Of a DNA stretch of 7,788 bases, positions 1 through 6,995 are shown piece by piece; the stretch's first letter is position 1; each line of letters begins with the position of its first letter. The stretch is from assembly GCA_023433755.1 (NCBI GenBank), contig JAEYUA010000218.1:1-7788 (forward strand). The letters run 5' to 3'. The DNA comes from Bacteroidota bacterium (lineage in GTDB: Bacteria; Bacteroidota; Bacteroidia; Chitinophagales; Chitinophagaceae). Both the position numbers and the translations under genes were made by a program. The notes below the pieces were generated by a model. That model saw only the letters and a program-made list of their open reading frames with translations. It did no database searches and was not told where the DNA came from.

Positions 1-99
1 CCAATAAAACGCCTGCATCATTACATCGTTTTGCGCATGCGCAGACTGGCAGCATACTGTAAAGCAAATTGCAGTAAATAAAATGTTTCTCAGATTCAT
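1..99 (-). CDS. Secreted alpha-amylase family (GH13) protein, N-terminal fragment
   Basis: The minus strand from base 99 to the window edge gives 33 uninterrupted codons starting with ATG. The first 22 or 23 residues form a signal peptide: a short basic start (MNLRN), a hydrophobic core (ILFTAICFTVCC) and an end in SAHAQ, where cleavage after AHA or AQ is plausible. The mature part begins NDVMMQAFYW, which closely matches the first beta-strand of the GH13 alpha-amylase barrel (family form VMMQ-F-W/YD). Family knowledge suggests an endo-acting hydrolase of alpha-1,4-glucans, exported to the periplasm or outside the cell. The catalytic residues lie beyond the window, so activity cannot be judged. 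The next upstream sequence on this strand is A-rich (ACCACAAAT before ATG) with no clear Shine-Dalgarno site. The call rests on about ten diagnostic residues plus the signal peptide. Confidence 0.72.
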   Translation of the reverse strand, partial: MNLRNILFTAICFTVCCQSAHAQNDVMMQAFYW

Positions 100-403
100 A
101 TTTGTGGTTTTAGAATGCTTCACATAAGCAATCAATCTTTCAAAATAAGTTTGATCACATATTTATACGCGGATTTAAAGAGGGGACGTTTTTAGTTGTA
201 TGTGTTTTAGAGGGATAGATTTCCCGGAGCGTGATCCAGGCAGGGATAGTGTATCAAATACACGACATGTAAGTTCTGGTTATTTAGCTGGACAAACAAC
301 CGTAGTAATACGGTACTTTAGGGGATAATCGAACTGGGCGTTAAAGCCATGTTTTGAATAGGCTAATGGTATGAATTTGGGATTTTGGAAAATACTTAGG
401 TCA
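100..403. other. Non-coding region with a run of small perfect hairpins
   Basis: No convincing reading frame is present on either strand. The region must carry the promoter of the amylase-type gene (minus strand), but I see no exact Bacteroidota -7 box (TAnnTTTG); TTATTTTG on the minus strand at about 140-150 is one base short. Several hairpins follow closely: GGGA/TCCC (212-215 with 222-225), ATCC/GGAT (234-237 with 244-247), GTGTAT-CAA-ATACAC (249-263) and ACCGTA-GTAA-TACGGT (299-314, six base pairs closed by a GNRA-type tetraloop). Short words at 232-239, 305-313 and 334-347 run in the same order as words of 16S rRNA. The stretch could be a structured RNA, a decayed rRNA-like fragment, or simply leader sequence of the gene at 489. 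None of these is shown. Confidence 0.4.
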
Positions 404-459
404 GTTGTTGGTGTGGGAGGTTGGGAGCGTAGTGTGGTTTAGAGAAGAACACCAACAAC
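404..459. repeat. 11-bp perfect inverted repeat upstream of the small secreted-protein gene
   Basis: GTTGTTGGTGT at 404-414 is the exact reverse complement of ACACCAACAAC at 449-459, with 34 bases between. The right arm ends 29 bases before the preferred ATG at 489. It could be an operator, an RNA stem in the 5' leader, or the end of an inserted element. Its orientation (GTT...AAC) is opposite to that of integron attC core boxes (AAC...GTT), so it is not read as attC. No T-run follows it, so it is not a terminator. Confidence 0.5.
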
Positions 460-488
460 GGCAGTTTAAAACATATAAACCTAAAACA

Positions 489-911
489 ATGAAATATTGT
501 GTACTGTTTTTTATTGGTTTATTAGTGTTCAATAAAGCAAAATGCCAGTCTTATTCTGCAGATTCTATATCGTGTACCAAATTTCTCGATGCGCTTTCTT
601 TTTTCTGGAAGAATGATTCGAACGCAACAAATGGGGCTAGGCTTTTTAGTTTTGAAAAATTGCTTAGTTGTAGAATTGATTCGATAGATGTTAATGAGTT
701 GAAAGAAAAGCTTGGCCCTCCTGATAAAGTAAAGAAGTCTGAGGAAGCTGTCGAGTATATTTATTATACTTATAAAGGTCGTAACATACTTACTTATATC
801 AGCTTTGTTTTTAGAAAGGAAACACTTTTGCTTTACAGAATTTATGATGTGGATGTAGATTTTATAATCTCAAATTGTTTGAAAAATGATTTTCTAATTG
901 ATATATCATAA
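489..911 (+). CDS. Small secreted protein of unknown function, 140 aa
   Basis: The frame stays open from a TTG at 405, but ATG at 489 is the better start. From there the protein opens with a typical signal peptide (MKYC, then LFFIGLLVF, then NKAKCQS) and an A-rich leader precedes it. The upstream extension has no signal character and runs through an inverted repeat. The cysteine at position 19 lacks a good lipobox, so cleavage by signal peptidase I is favoured. The mature part is about 120 residues and is predicted to mix helix and strand. Residues 71-79 read LKEKLGPPD and are followed by EYIYYTYKG, a pattern like small envelope proteins with a BamE/SmpA-type fold (helix, L-G-x-P-D turn, then aromatic strands). 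That is only a resemblance, not a family assignment. The gene is visibly richer in A and T than the minus-strand genes and stands alone between a structured non-coding stretch and a repeat array, which suggests accessory or acquired DNA. Function unknown. Confidence 0.7.
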   Translation: MKYCVLFFIGLLVFNKAKCQSYSADSISCTKFLDALSFFWKNDSNATNGARLFSFEKLLSCRIDSIDVNELKEKLGPPDKVKKSEEAVEYIYYTYKGRNILTYISFVFRKETLLLYRIYDVDVDFIISNCLKNDFLIDIS

Positions 912-982
912 ATCAGTGCTGCTTTGCTTACCAGATTAGATTTCAATTAAGATTAATCCTTGATGTTTAAAGCATTATCAGG

Positions 983-1133
983 CATCGTACCAGATCCTTC
1001 GCCGGTGAAGTTATCGTATGCGGTGTGTTTGCCCGACTCAGGATCCCCAAAGAACAACGCGGCTGCTGATCCTTCGGAGCTGGTGATGTAGTTGAGAGAA
1101 CAATGCCTCTAAGTCCGCTCCTCAGGATGACAA
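983..1133. repeat. Palindromic repeat copy 1, truncated to its right half
   Basis: This copy starts abruptly at the axis of the palindrome. The left half seen in the other two copies is missing, and 912-982 shows no trace of it. It keeps two inverted hairpin modules: ATCCT-TC-GCCGG (994-1005) facing CCGAC-TC-AGGAT (1033-1044), and ATCCT-TC-GGAGC (1069-1080) facing GCTCC-TC-AGGAT (1117-1128). It is the most diverged copy, so it may be the oldest. Confidence 0.85.
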
Positions 1134-1243
1134 AGTGGTTAACTTAATTCGAAATTTTACCCGGTTTTCGTTTTCGAAAAATCTTTATCAAGAAAATGCA
1201 TTTTCGATCTTTAACTTATAAACATCATTCTCTGATCCACTCT

Positions 1244-1574
1244 TTGTCATCCTGAGGAGCGCCTCAGCCACACTGTTTTCTTGTAAAGTAACTGCGCGAC
1301 GAAGGACCACATCGAACAGCGGAGGGCCTGCATCCTGAACCCGCCGGGTACAATCTGTTCTCTAATGAATGATTAGCGGGTGAAGGATCTGGTACGGGCT
1401 ACGCGTTCACTTTGGTGCGCCGCCATCGTACCAGATCCTTCGCCGGTGAGATGGTTGTATGCGATGTGTCTGCCCGGCTCAGGAAACCTCACAGAACAGT
1501 GCGTACGTGATCCTTCGTCGCTGGTGGTGTGGTGGAGAGAACAATGCCACTAACTCCGCTCCTCAGGATGACAA
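1244..1574. repeat. Palindromic repeat copy 2, complete, 331 bp
   Basis: The ends are an 18-bp perfect inverted repeat: TTGTCATCCTGAGGAGCG at 1244-1261 and its reverse complement at 1557-1574. The centre is a 15-bp perfect inverted repeat, GAAGGATCTGGTACG at 1382-1396 and its complement at 1427-1441, around a 30-base loop. Between ends and centre sit four hairpin modules: two direct in the left half (1249-1306 and 1332-1388) and two inverted in the right half (1435-1484 and 1510-1569). Confidence 0.9.
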
Positions 1575-1683
1575 GGGGTTAACTCGACTCGAAAATATTT
1601 TCGCTTTTGTTTTCAAAAAATCTTCAAATAATAGAAACATTTTCTGATCTCTAAATAGTAAACTCCATTCTTTGATCAACTCT

Positions 1684-2014
1684 TTGTCATCCTGAGGAGC
1701 GCCTCAGCCACACTGTTCTCTTGTAAAGTAACTGCGCGACGAAGGACCTCATCGAACCGCGGAGGGCCTGCATCCTGAACCCGCCGGATACACACTGTTC
1801 TCTGATGAATGATTTGCGGGTGAAGGATCTGGTACGGGCTACGAGTTCACTCAGGTGCGCCGCCATCGTACCAGATCCTTCGCCGGTGAGATGGTTGTAT
1901 GCGATGTGTCTGCCCGGCTCAGGAAACCTCACAGAACAGTGCGTAAGTGATCCTTCGTCGCTGGTGATGTTGTTGAGAGAACAGTGTCTTTGACTCCGCT
2001 CCTCAGGATGACAA
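1684..2014. repeat. Palindromic repeat copy 3, complete, 331 bp
   Basis: This copy has the same length, the same 18-bp terminal inverted repeat and the same 15-bp central inverted repeat (1822-1836 with 1867-1881) as copy 2. All four hairpin modules keep the same stems. Most differences from copy 2 lie in loops and between modules. It ends 100 bases downstream of the AsmA-like gene's stop codon and, in transcript orientation, follows that gene. Confidence 0.9.
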
Positions 2015-2114
2015 GAGGTTACTAACTTCAAAATTTCTCTCCTGGTATTGTTGACTACCCACTGGAATTGTTGATGTTAGTTATTCTTTCAAATAGCGAT
2101 TAAATGTATTTAAA

Positions 2115-5100
2115 TCACCTCGTACTATCCTTCTGCGGTTTCTTCTTTTTAAACATATTCTTCAACGTTTCTTCCGCTTTTTTCTTCGTGTTGTTATTGA
2201 TAACAGGCTCCTTTTTATTATTCGTATCCTTTCCAAAAATCCTGTCTTTCAATTCATCTTTCAAATCATCCGTCACCTGCTTTTTGATCACATTCAATGT
2301 GTCCTTTACCTGCTTTTTTGCACTGTCAATTTTCTCTTTCGCGAAATCTGTTGCCTGGTCCTTCAGTTCCTTCGCCGCATCTCCGGCAACTTCCTTCAGA
2401 TCCGTGCTAATAACGGGATTTGTAATGCTGCCTCCCATCTTGATATTCAGGTTGACCGTTTCACCCGGATCAACTTTAATTCCTTTTGAAGAAGCTTTAG
2501 CTACCAGCCCATTCACCAGCGCATTGCCTCTTTCTCCCAGGTATTTTCTTGGCAGCTTCATCGCGATGATATAATCCATACTCTGGTCAAAACCATGCAT
2601 GCCACCGATCTGCATCTCTATATCCTTTACTTTCAGGTCAAAAGGCTTCACCAGCACCTTGCCATTGGCAAACTCAATATAGTTTTTGATATCCCTGACC
2701 GAAATATTCTGCAATTCTTCTATCTGCAAAGTATTGGCAAGCGTCTCCAGCGGCTTGAATTTTTTCAATACTCCTTCCAGCAACAGCAGGTTACCATTGC
2801 CGGTTAGTGAATTGAGCTCCGGCATCATATCACCACCAAGATTTCCTGTCATGGTTAACCTGGATGAAAGTTTACCTGATAGGAACTGCCCCACCGGCAT
2901 CAGCTTCTGCACTGTATTGAATGCCAGAAAGGCTTTCTGGATATTAACATCCTTCACATCATAGGTTAAAGCTATGGCAGGCTGTTGTTGATTGACCCTG
3001 GTGGAATAGGTACCCGCAAACGAGACGGTTCCATCAAGTGCCTCAGTGCCCACATCCTGCAAATGCACCGTTTCATTTTTGATCAGTACCGTTCCTTTCA
3101 CGTTCCTGTAATCCACCTTGTCATATTGCACCAGGCCGGCCTTTGCATTCAATGTGAAATCAATATTGGACGGTACCTGGAAGGGTTGTACAGGTTCATT
3201 CGTGCTGCTGCTGGTGGTGGTATCGGTTCCCATCCATTCATCCAGGTTGATTTGATCGGCCGATACGCTGAGCTTACCGGTTAGTTGCTGGTCCTGCATC
3301 ATATAACCGACCAGGTTATCCAGCGTACCGGTTGCAGACAGGTTGCTGCCCATCAAATTTCCTTCAAAGCGGCTCAGGTTGATATGGGTCGGATTGAACT
3401 CCAGTAGCGACCGGCTGACCTGCACACCACCGGGATAATCTTTTGATATATATTTCAGAGCTGTCACACCCGCCGTTCCCGCGATCTTCACCTGGTCATA
3501 TTTCTTTTCATCAATGGCTTTTTTATTCCCGGAGAAACGCAGGTCCGTATTCAATAAACCACTAAGGCTGGTGCCCGGCTCCAGTTCTATGAACTGTTTG
3601 ATATTATCCAATGTGAACCTTCCTTTTACGCTGCCTGCAAAATCCATGGTGCTGACAGGCTTGCTGAGTTGCAGGGTAAAATCAAAAGGATCTTTCCCGA
3701 GCTCAACATGCCCTTCTGTGATTTTGATGGAAGTGTTATCAGCAATGCCTCCATTATTCTGCAGTTCGATTTTCAGGTTCCCATTCTGTACCGGTTGCGG
3801 AAATGCCGGTGCAGCATAAAACAGGTTGGTGATGTTTAAAAATCCTCCTGCGCTGAATGCTCCCTGCTGCTGCTCAATGGCAGAAAGGTTTCCTTTGGCA
3901 AATGCATCGGCATTCAACAGTCCTGATAATTTAGTGCCCTGTTCCAGTTTGATGAATTTTGTAATATTGGAAAGATCCACACGACCTTTGATGGCCGCAT
4001 CAATATACTGGGTGGTTACAGGGTTTTTGAAGATCATCCTGAAATCAAAAGGTTCTTTATCCATTTCAAGGTGACCCGTCGGAATGTCAATCACCAGCTT
4101 ATCGTCTGTTCCATCAATGTTCTCCACTTTCATCGCCAGTTGAATATTCTGAACCGGGCTGGGAAGATCCGGGTACTGGAAAAATCCATCCTTCACTTCC
4201 AGGTTTACGAGGTAGGCGGGCATTTGTGTGGGTGTATAACTTCCTTTTACAAATCCATTGAAGCTGGCAGTGCCGCTGGTCTTCAGGTCTTCAAAACCAC
4301 TCATATAAATCCCCGGCACCAGTGAAAGGATGTCCTTGAACTCATTCGAAGGTGTTTTGAATTCGATATCCATGTTGTAAGTGCTGTCATTGGCCAACTG
4401 GAAAAATCCTTCCGCGGAAAGTTTCAGATCATTTACCAGGATGTCATCAGTTTTGAAATCATACCGGCCATTAGAGGTATTGATGGTAATGTCCGTGCCA
4501 ATGCTGGTCTTGGCTTTGGCGAGGTAGGGAATTCCTTCATAAACAAAACTTGCTTCGCGGGCAGAAGTGTTGGTGGCCAGCGTGAATACTTCCGCGCCGA
4601 TGTCTCCGCCACCTTCATGATCCAGTCCGCTGAGTTCAAGCCGCATATTACTGCTCTTATCATCATATAGAATGTACCCGTCACTGATGGAATATTTTTC
4701 AATGTTCAGGTTGAAATTACTGGTACTGGTATCTTGAGTGGTTATGTTAACCGTATCTTCTTTAGTGATTTCCCAATTGGCCTTGCCTTCTTCATTCACC
4801 AGGGCCCTGATACTGGGTTTGTCGAGGTGAAAAGCATAGAGTTTCATATCCTCCGTATCAAAAAGGCTGAACAAATTCACGGCGGCATCTACCGAGGGGG
4901 CCGACAAGAGGGTATCTCCTTCAAATTCATTAACGCCGGCTACATATAAATTTTCGAGTCGTATGGAAAGCCTCGGAAAACGCCTGAACAGCGAAAGATC
5001 CACATCAGTGAAGTCAACCTTTGCCTGGAGACTGCTGTTGATCTCTTTTTTTACAAAGGCAACGATCTTTCCTTTGAAAAGAAAGGGAATCAGGAAAGCG

Positions 5101-5153
5101 ACCAGGAGAAGGGAGAGCAGGGTAATGCCTGTGATCTTTAATACCTTTTTCAT
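2115..5153 (-). CDS. AsmA-like envelope protein, 1012 aa
   Basis: The protein has one N-terminal membrane helix (about residues 8-26, after MKKVLK), which anchors it in the inner membrane with the rest in the periplasm. Residues 28-75 follow the AsmA N-terminal pattern (a hydrophobic VDLSLFRRFPRLSIRLENL segment). The middle is rich in alternating beta-strand sequence and contains internal repeats: residues 367-417 and 488-540 share EPFDF/DPFDF, KGR, the KF/QFI-LE-GT-LSGLLN core and 121-residue spacing, and a weaker copy lies around 257-304. Residues about 740-920 resemble the AsmA-like C-terminal region. The tail from about 920 is a charged, lysine-rich helical stretch. Family knowledge links AsmA-like proteins to outer-membrane assembly and, for long members with repeated beta-groove units, to lipid transfer between membranes; the exact role here is inference. 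The ATG is chosen because the membrane helix follows directly. The upstream gap of 217 bases suggests its own promoter or processing. Confidence 0.85.
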   Translation of the reverse strand: MKKVLKITGITLLSLLLVAFLIPFLFKGKIVAFVKKEINSSLQAKVDFTDVDLSLFRRFPRLSIRLENLYVAGVNEFEGDTLLSAPSVDAAVNLFSLFDTEDMKLYAFHLDKPSIRALVNEEGKANWEITKEDTVNITTQDTSTSNFNLNIEKYSISDGYILYDDKSSNMRLELSGLDHEGGGDIGAEVFTLATNTSAREASFVYEGIPYLAKAKTSIGTDITINTSNGRYDFKTDDILVNDLKLSAEGFFQLANDSTYNMDIEFKTPSNEFKDILSLVPGIYMSGFEDLKTSGTASFNGFVKGSYTPTQMPAYLVNLEVKDGFFQYPDLPSPVQNIQLAMKVENIDGTDDKLVIDIPTGHLEMDKEPFDFRMIFKNPVTTQYIDAAIKGRVDLSNITKFIKLEQGTKLSGLLNADAFAKGNLSAIEQQQGAFSAGGFLNITNLFYAAPAFPQPVQNGNLKIELQNNGGIADNTSIKITEGHVELGKDPFDFTLQLSKPVSTMDFAGSVKGRFTLDNIKQFIELEPGTSLSGLLNTDLRFSGNKKAIDEKKYDQVKIAGTAGVTALKYISKDYPGGVQVSRSLLEFNPTHINLSRFEGNLMGSNLSATGTLDNLVGYMMQDQQLTGKLSVSADQINLDEWMGTDTTTSSSTNEPVQPFQVPSNIDFTLNAKAGLVQYDKVDYRNVKGTVLIKNETVHLQDVGTEALDGTVSFAGTYSTRVNQQQPAIALTYDVKDVNIQKAFLAFNTVQKLMPVGQFLSGKLSSRLTMTGNLGGDMMPELNSLTGNGNLLLLEGVLKKFKPLETLANTLQIEELQNISVRDIKNYIEFANGKVLVKPFDLKVKDIEMQIGGMHGFDQSMDYIIAMKLPRKYLGERGNALVNGLVAKASSKGIKVDPGETVNLNIKMGGSITNPVISTDLKEVAGDAAKELKDQATDFAKEKIDSAKKQVKDTLNVIKKQVTDDLKDELKDRIFGKDTNNKKEPVINNNTKKKAEETLKNMFKKKKPQKDSTR

Positions 5154-5260
5154 GGAAAAGCTGGATTTGGCTGTAAGATAAAGGGATTTTTACCACCGGG
5201 AAAGAAGGAGCAGGATTTTCAGGATGAAAGGATTTACGGTATAGATGGATCCATGATAAC

Positions 5261-5289
5261 AAGTAGAATTACTTAGTAGTAAGTACTAA
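5261..5289. promoter_or_regulatory. Cluster of overlapping inverted repeats upstream of the AsmA-like gene
   Basis: Three mutually exclusive perfect stems share bases: AAGTA (5261-5265) with TACTT (5270-5274), TACTTA (5270-5275) with TAAGTA (5280-5285), and TTAGTA (5273-5278) with TACTAA (5284-5289). They lie about 110-135 bases before the AsmA-like ATG. This may be a repressor site or a small structured leader. The stems are short and AT-rich, so chance is possible. Confidence 0.3.
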
Positions 5290-5320
5290 AGAAGACAGTT
5301 ACCTGAATGAATGATATGTT

Positions 5321-5357
5321 TTTAGGTAGTAGTCATGAGGTAGGACTAACCTCTAAA
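5321..5357 (-). terminator. Possible transcript-end hairpin after the glutamate-synthase-domain gene
   Basis: On the minus strand, starting 14 bases after the stop codon, TTTA-GGT-TAGTC pairs with GACTA-ACC-TAAA around a 9-base loop, giving 12 pairs with two small internal interruptions. There is no following run of T, so it is not a classic Rho-independent terminator. It may only protect or mark the 3' end. Confidence 0.3.
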
Positions 5358-5370
5358 TCCTGGGTACGCA

Positions 5371-6975
5371 TTAAGATGCACCTCTTTCTTCCAGGTCGAT
5401 CAGTCTTTTGAACACAGCCTCCGACTTGAAGGCAGGCTGGGACTTCAAAGTCATTTCCTGTTTATTGAAATAGATCTCTTCAAAAGTTTTGGTTTCAAAT
5501 TCACTCACCCTTCTATAAAACTTAGAAGGTTTTACAGCATTGATATCATGGTAACCGCAAGCCTCCATGAGTTCTTTTGTTGCCGCGATAGTCTTGGTAT
5601 GAAAACTGGCAACCCTCACACTTTTCTCCGCGGGATCAAGTCCCTTGTACAATTTCGGATCCTGGGTGGCAACACCAACGGGACAACGGCCGCTGTCGCA
5701 AACCAGTGCCTGGATGCAACCGAGCGATAACATCATACCTCTTGCACTGTAACAGGCAGAAGCACCCAGCGCCATTGCTTTTAAAATATCAAAACCTGTA
5801 ATGATCTTTCCGGCTGCGATCAGCTTAACTTTCTGGTCAAGTTTCACTTCTTTCAGACTTTGTTTCGCGAACGCGAGGGCATCATTCATAGGCATGCCCA
5901 GGTGGTCGGTGAATTCGAGCGGAGCTGCACCCGTGCCACCTTCAGCACCGTCAATCGAAATAAAATCGGGAATGATGCCGGTGATGGTCATGGCCCTGCA
6001 GATATCCCTGAACTCTTCGGGATCACCGATACAAAGTTTGAAACCTACTGGCTTGCCATCTGAAAGCTCGCGCATATATTGAAGGAACTCCATCATCTCA
6101 ATGGAATTGGAAAACTCACTGTGCGTAGTGGGAGAGTGAACGGTCGTGCCAGGCGCCAACAGCCTGATCTCCGCGATCTCCGGTGTGTTTTTCGCGGCAG
6201 GCAGAATACCACCATGACCTGGTTTGGCTCCCTGTGATAATTTGAGTTCAATCATTTTCACTTTGTCCCTGAGGGCGTTTTTCCTGAAAGCAGAGGGACT
6301 AAACTTTCCCTGCTCATCACGACAGCCAAAATACCCGGTACCGATTTGCCAGATCAGATCTCCACCCTGCAGGTGATAGGTACTGATGCCGCCTTCTCCT
6401 GTATTATGCGCGAAGCCACCCAGGCGTGCACCGTTATTCAGTGCCGCAATTGCATTCTTGCTGAGGGCACCATAACTCATAGCACCGATATTAAAGATGC
6501 TGGCATGATAAGGTTGGGCACATTGCTCATTACCGATCCATACACGCAGGTCTTTTTCTTTGATGGTGACAGGATATACAGAATGTGCGGTCCATTCATA
6601 ACCGGGTCTCGAGGGATCGGCCTGCATACCAAAGGCCACAGTCTGTTTTTCATTCTTGGAACGCTGGTAAACAATGGAGCGCTGCCGGCGGCTGAATGGT
6701 TTGCCGTCAAGATCCGATTCAAAAAAATACTGGCGCATCTCGGGACGGATGCTTTCAAATAAATAGCGGAGATGTCCAACGATGGGATAGTTCCTTAGGA
6801 TCGCATGTTTTTTTTGGACGCGGTCATGAATCGCAAGCATCATCAGGGGAAGGGCGGGAAGTAAAGCCCAGGCCCATTCTGTGTTCATTGTAAATGCTGC
6901 TGTTACAATAAATGCGTTTACCAGGATCATGATTCCCAGTACGAGTCCTCCGGTTGAGGGTACAAACTTTTTCAT
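5371..6975 (-). CDS. FMN-binding glutamate synthase family protein, membrane-anchored, 534 aa
   Basis: The protein matches the synthase (GltS/GltB central) domain that binds FMN and a [3Fe-4S] cluster. Visible marks are the segment SYGALSKNA (167-175) leading to FAHNTGEGG (188-196), KPGHGG (251-256), the phosphate-binding GAEGGTGA (343-350) and C420-x5-C426-x4-C431, the spacing of the iron-sulphur cysteines in glutamate synthases. In full glutamate synthase this domain makes glutamate from 2-oxoglutarate and ammonia. Here the N-terminal glutaminase domain and the C-terminal GXGXG domain are absent, so the real substrate is uncertain. Residues 9-28 and 34-49 form one or two membrane helices, placing it at the membrane. 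The ATG at 6975 is preferred: a longer frame from a TTG at 7086 would add 37 residues partly encoded by a heptamer repeat. No small subunit (GltD) is nearby. Confidence 0.88.
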   Translation of the reverse strand: MKKFVPSTGGLVLGIMILVNAFIVTAAFTMNTEWAWALLPALPLMMLAIHDRVQKKHAILRNYPIVGHLRYLFESIRPEMRQYFFESDLDGKPFSRRQRSIVYQRSKNEKQTVAFGMQADPSRPGYEWTAHSVYPVTIKEKDLRVWIGNEQCAQPYHASIFNIGAMSYGALSKNAIAALNNGARLGGFAHNTGEGGISTYHLQGGDLIWQIGTGYFGCRDEQGKFSPSAFRKNALRDKVKMIELKLSQGAKPGHGGILPAAKNTPEIAEIRLLAPGTTVHSPTTHSEFSNSIEMMEFLQYMRELSDGKPVGFKLCIGDPEEFRDICRAMTITGIIPDFISIDGAEGGTGAAPLEFTDHLGMPMNDALAFAKQSLKEVKLDQKVKLIAAGKIITGFDILKAMALGASACYSARGMMLSLGCIQALVCDSGRCPVGVATQDPKLYKGLDPAEKSVRVASFHTKTIAATKELMEACGYHDINAVKPSKFYRRVSEFETKTFEEIYFNKQEMTLKSQPAFKSEAVFKRLIDLEERGAS

Positions 6976-6995
6976 ATTTGTGTTTTTATAGAAAA

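Larger units (their letters stand above)
983..2014. repeat. Tandem array of a palindromic repeat element, period 440-441 bp, 2.5 copies
   Basis: The sequence starting CATCGTACCAGATCC occurs at 983, 1424 and 1864, and CCTCAGGATG at 1120, 1561 and 2001, so offsets are 441 and 440. Each period holds a 331-bp imperfect palindrome plus an AT-rich spacer (about 1134-1243 and 1575-1683). The two full palindromes differ at roughly two dozen positions by eye, whereas the spacers are related but clearly more diverged. The terminal signature (GTCATCCTGAG, GAAGGATCT) resembles dispersed intergenic repeats common in Bacteroidota. No transposase gene lies in the window. Frames that stay open here for 60-114 codons change or break between copies and are treated as chance. 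A non-autonomous, hairpin-based mobile element is the favoured reading (inference). Confidence 0.9.

Noticed and set aside
32..43. 12-bp palindrome TGCGCATGCGCA
   Set aside because: It lies within the signal-peptide codons of the amylase-type gene; a single palindrome of this size with no repeat or context is most likely chance.
404..459. Integron attC site
   Set aside because: The inverted repeat reads GTT...AAC, the reverse of the attC core arrangement, and no integrase or cassette series is seen.
405..488. 28-residue N-terminal extension of the small secreted protein from a TTG
   Set aside because: It would bury the signal peptide and crosses the inverted repeat; ATG at 489 gives a normal secreted protein.
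983..2014. CRISPR array
   Set aside because: The repeated unit is hundreds of bases long with a 440-bp period, palindromic modules and related spacers; there are no short direct repeats with unique spacers and no cas genes.
1459..2031. Open frames of 62-114 codons inside the repeat array, on both strands
   Set aside because: They lie wholly within palindromic repeats, differ between copies, have no start context or family resemblance, and are explained by lack of stops in the repeat.
2104..5262. Many plus- and minus-strand frames overlapping the AsmA-like gene
   Set aside because: They are shadows of the 1012-residue coding frame, which has clear family features over its whole length.
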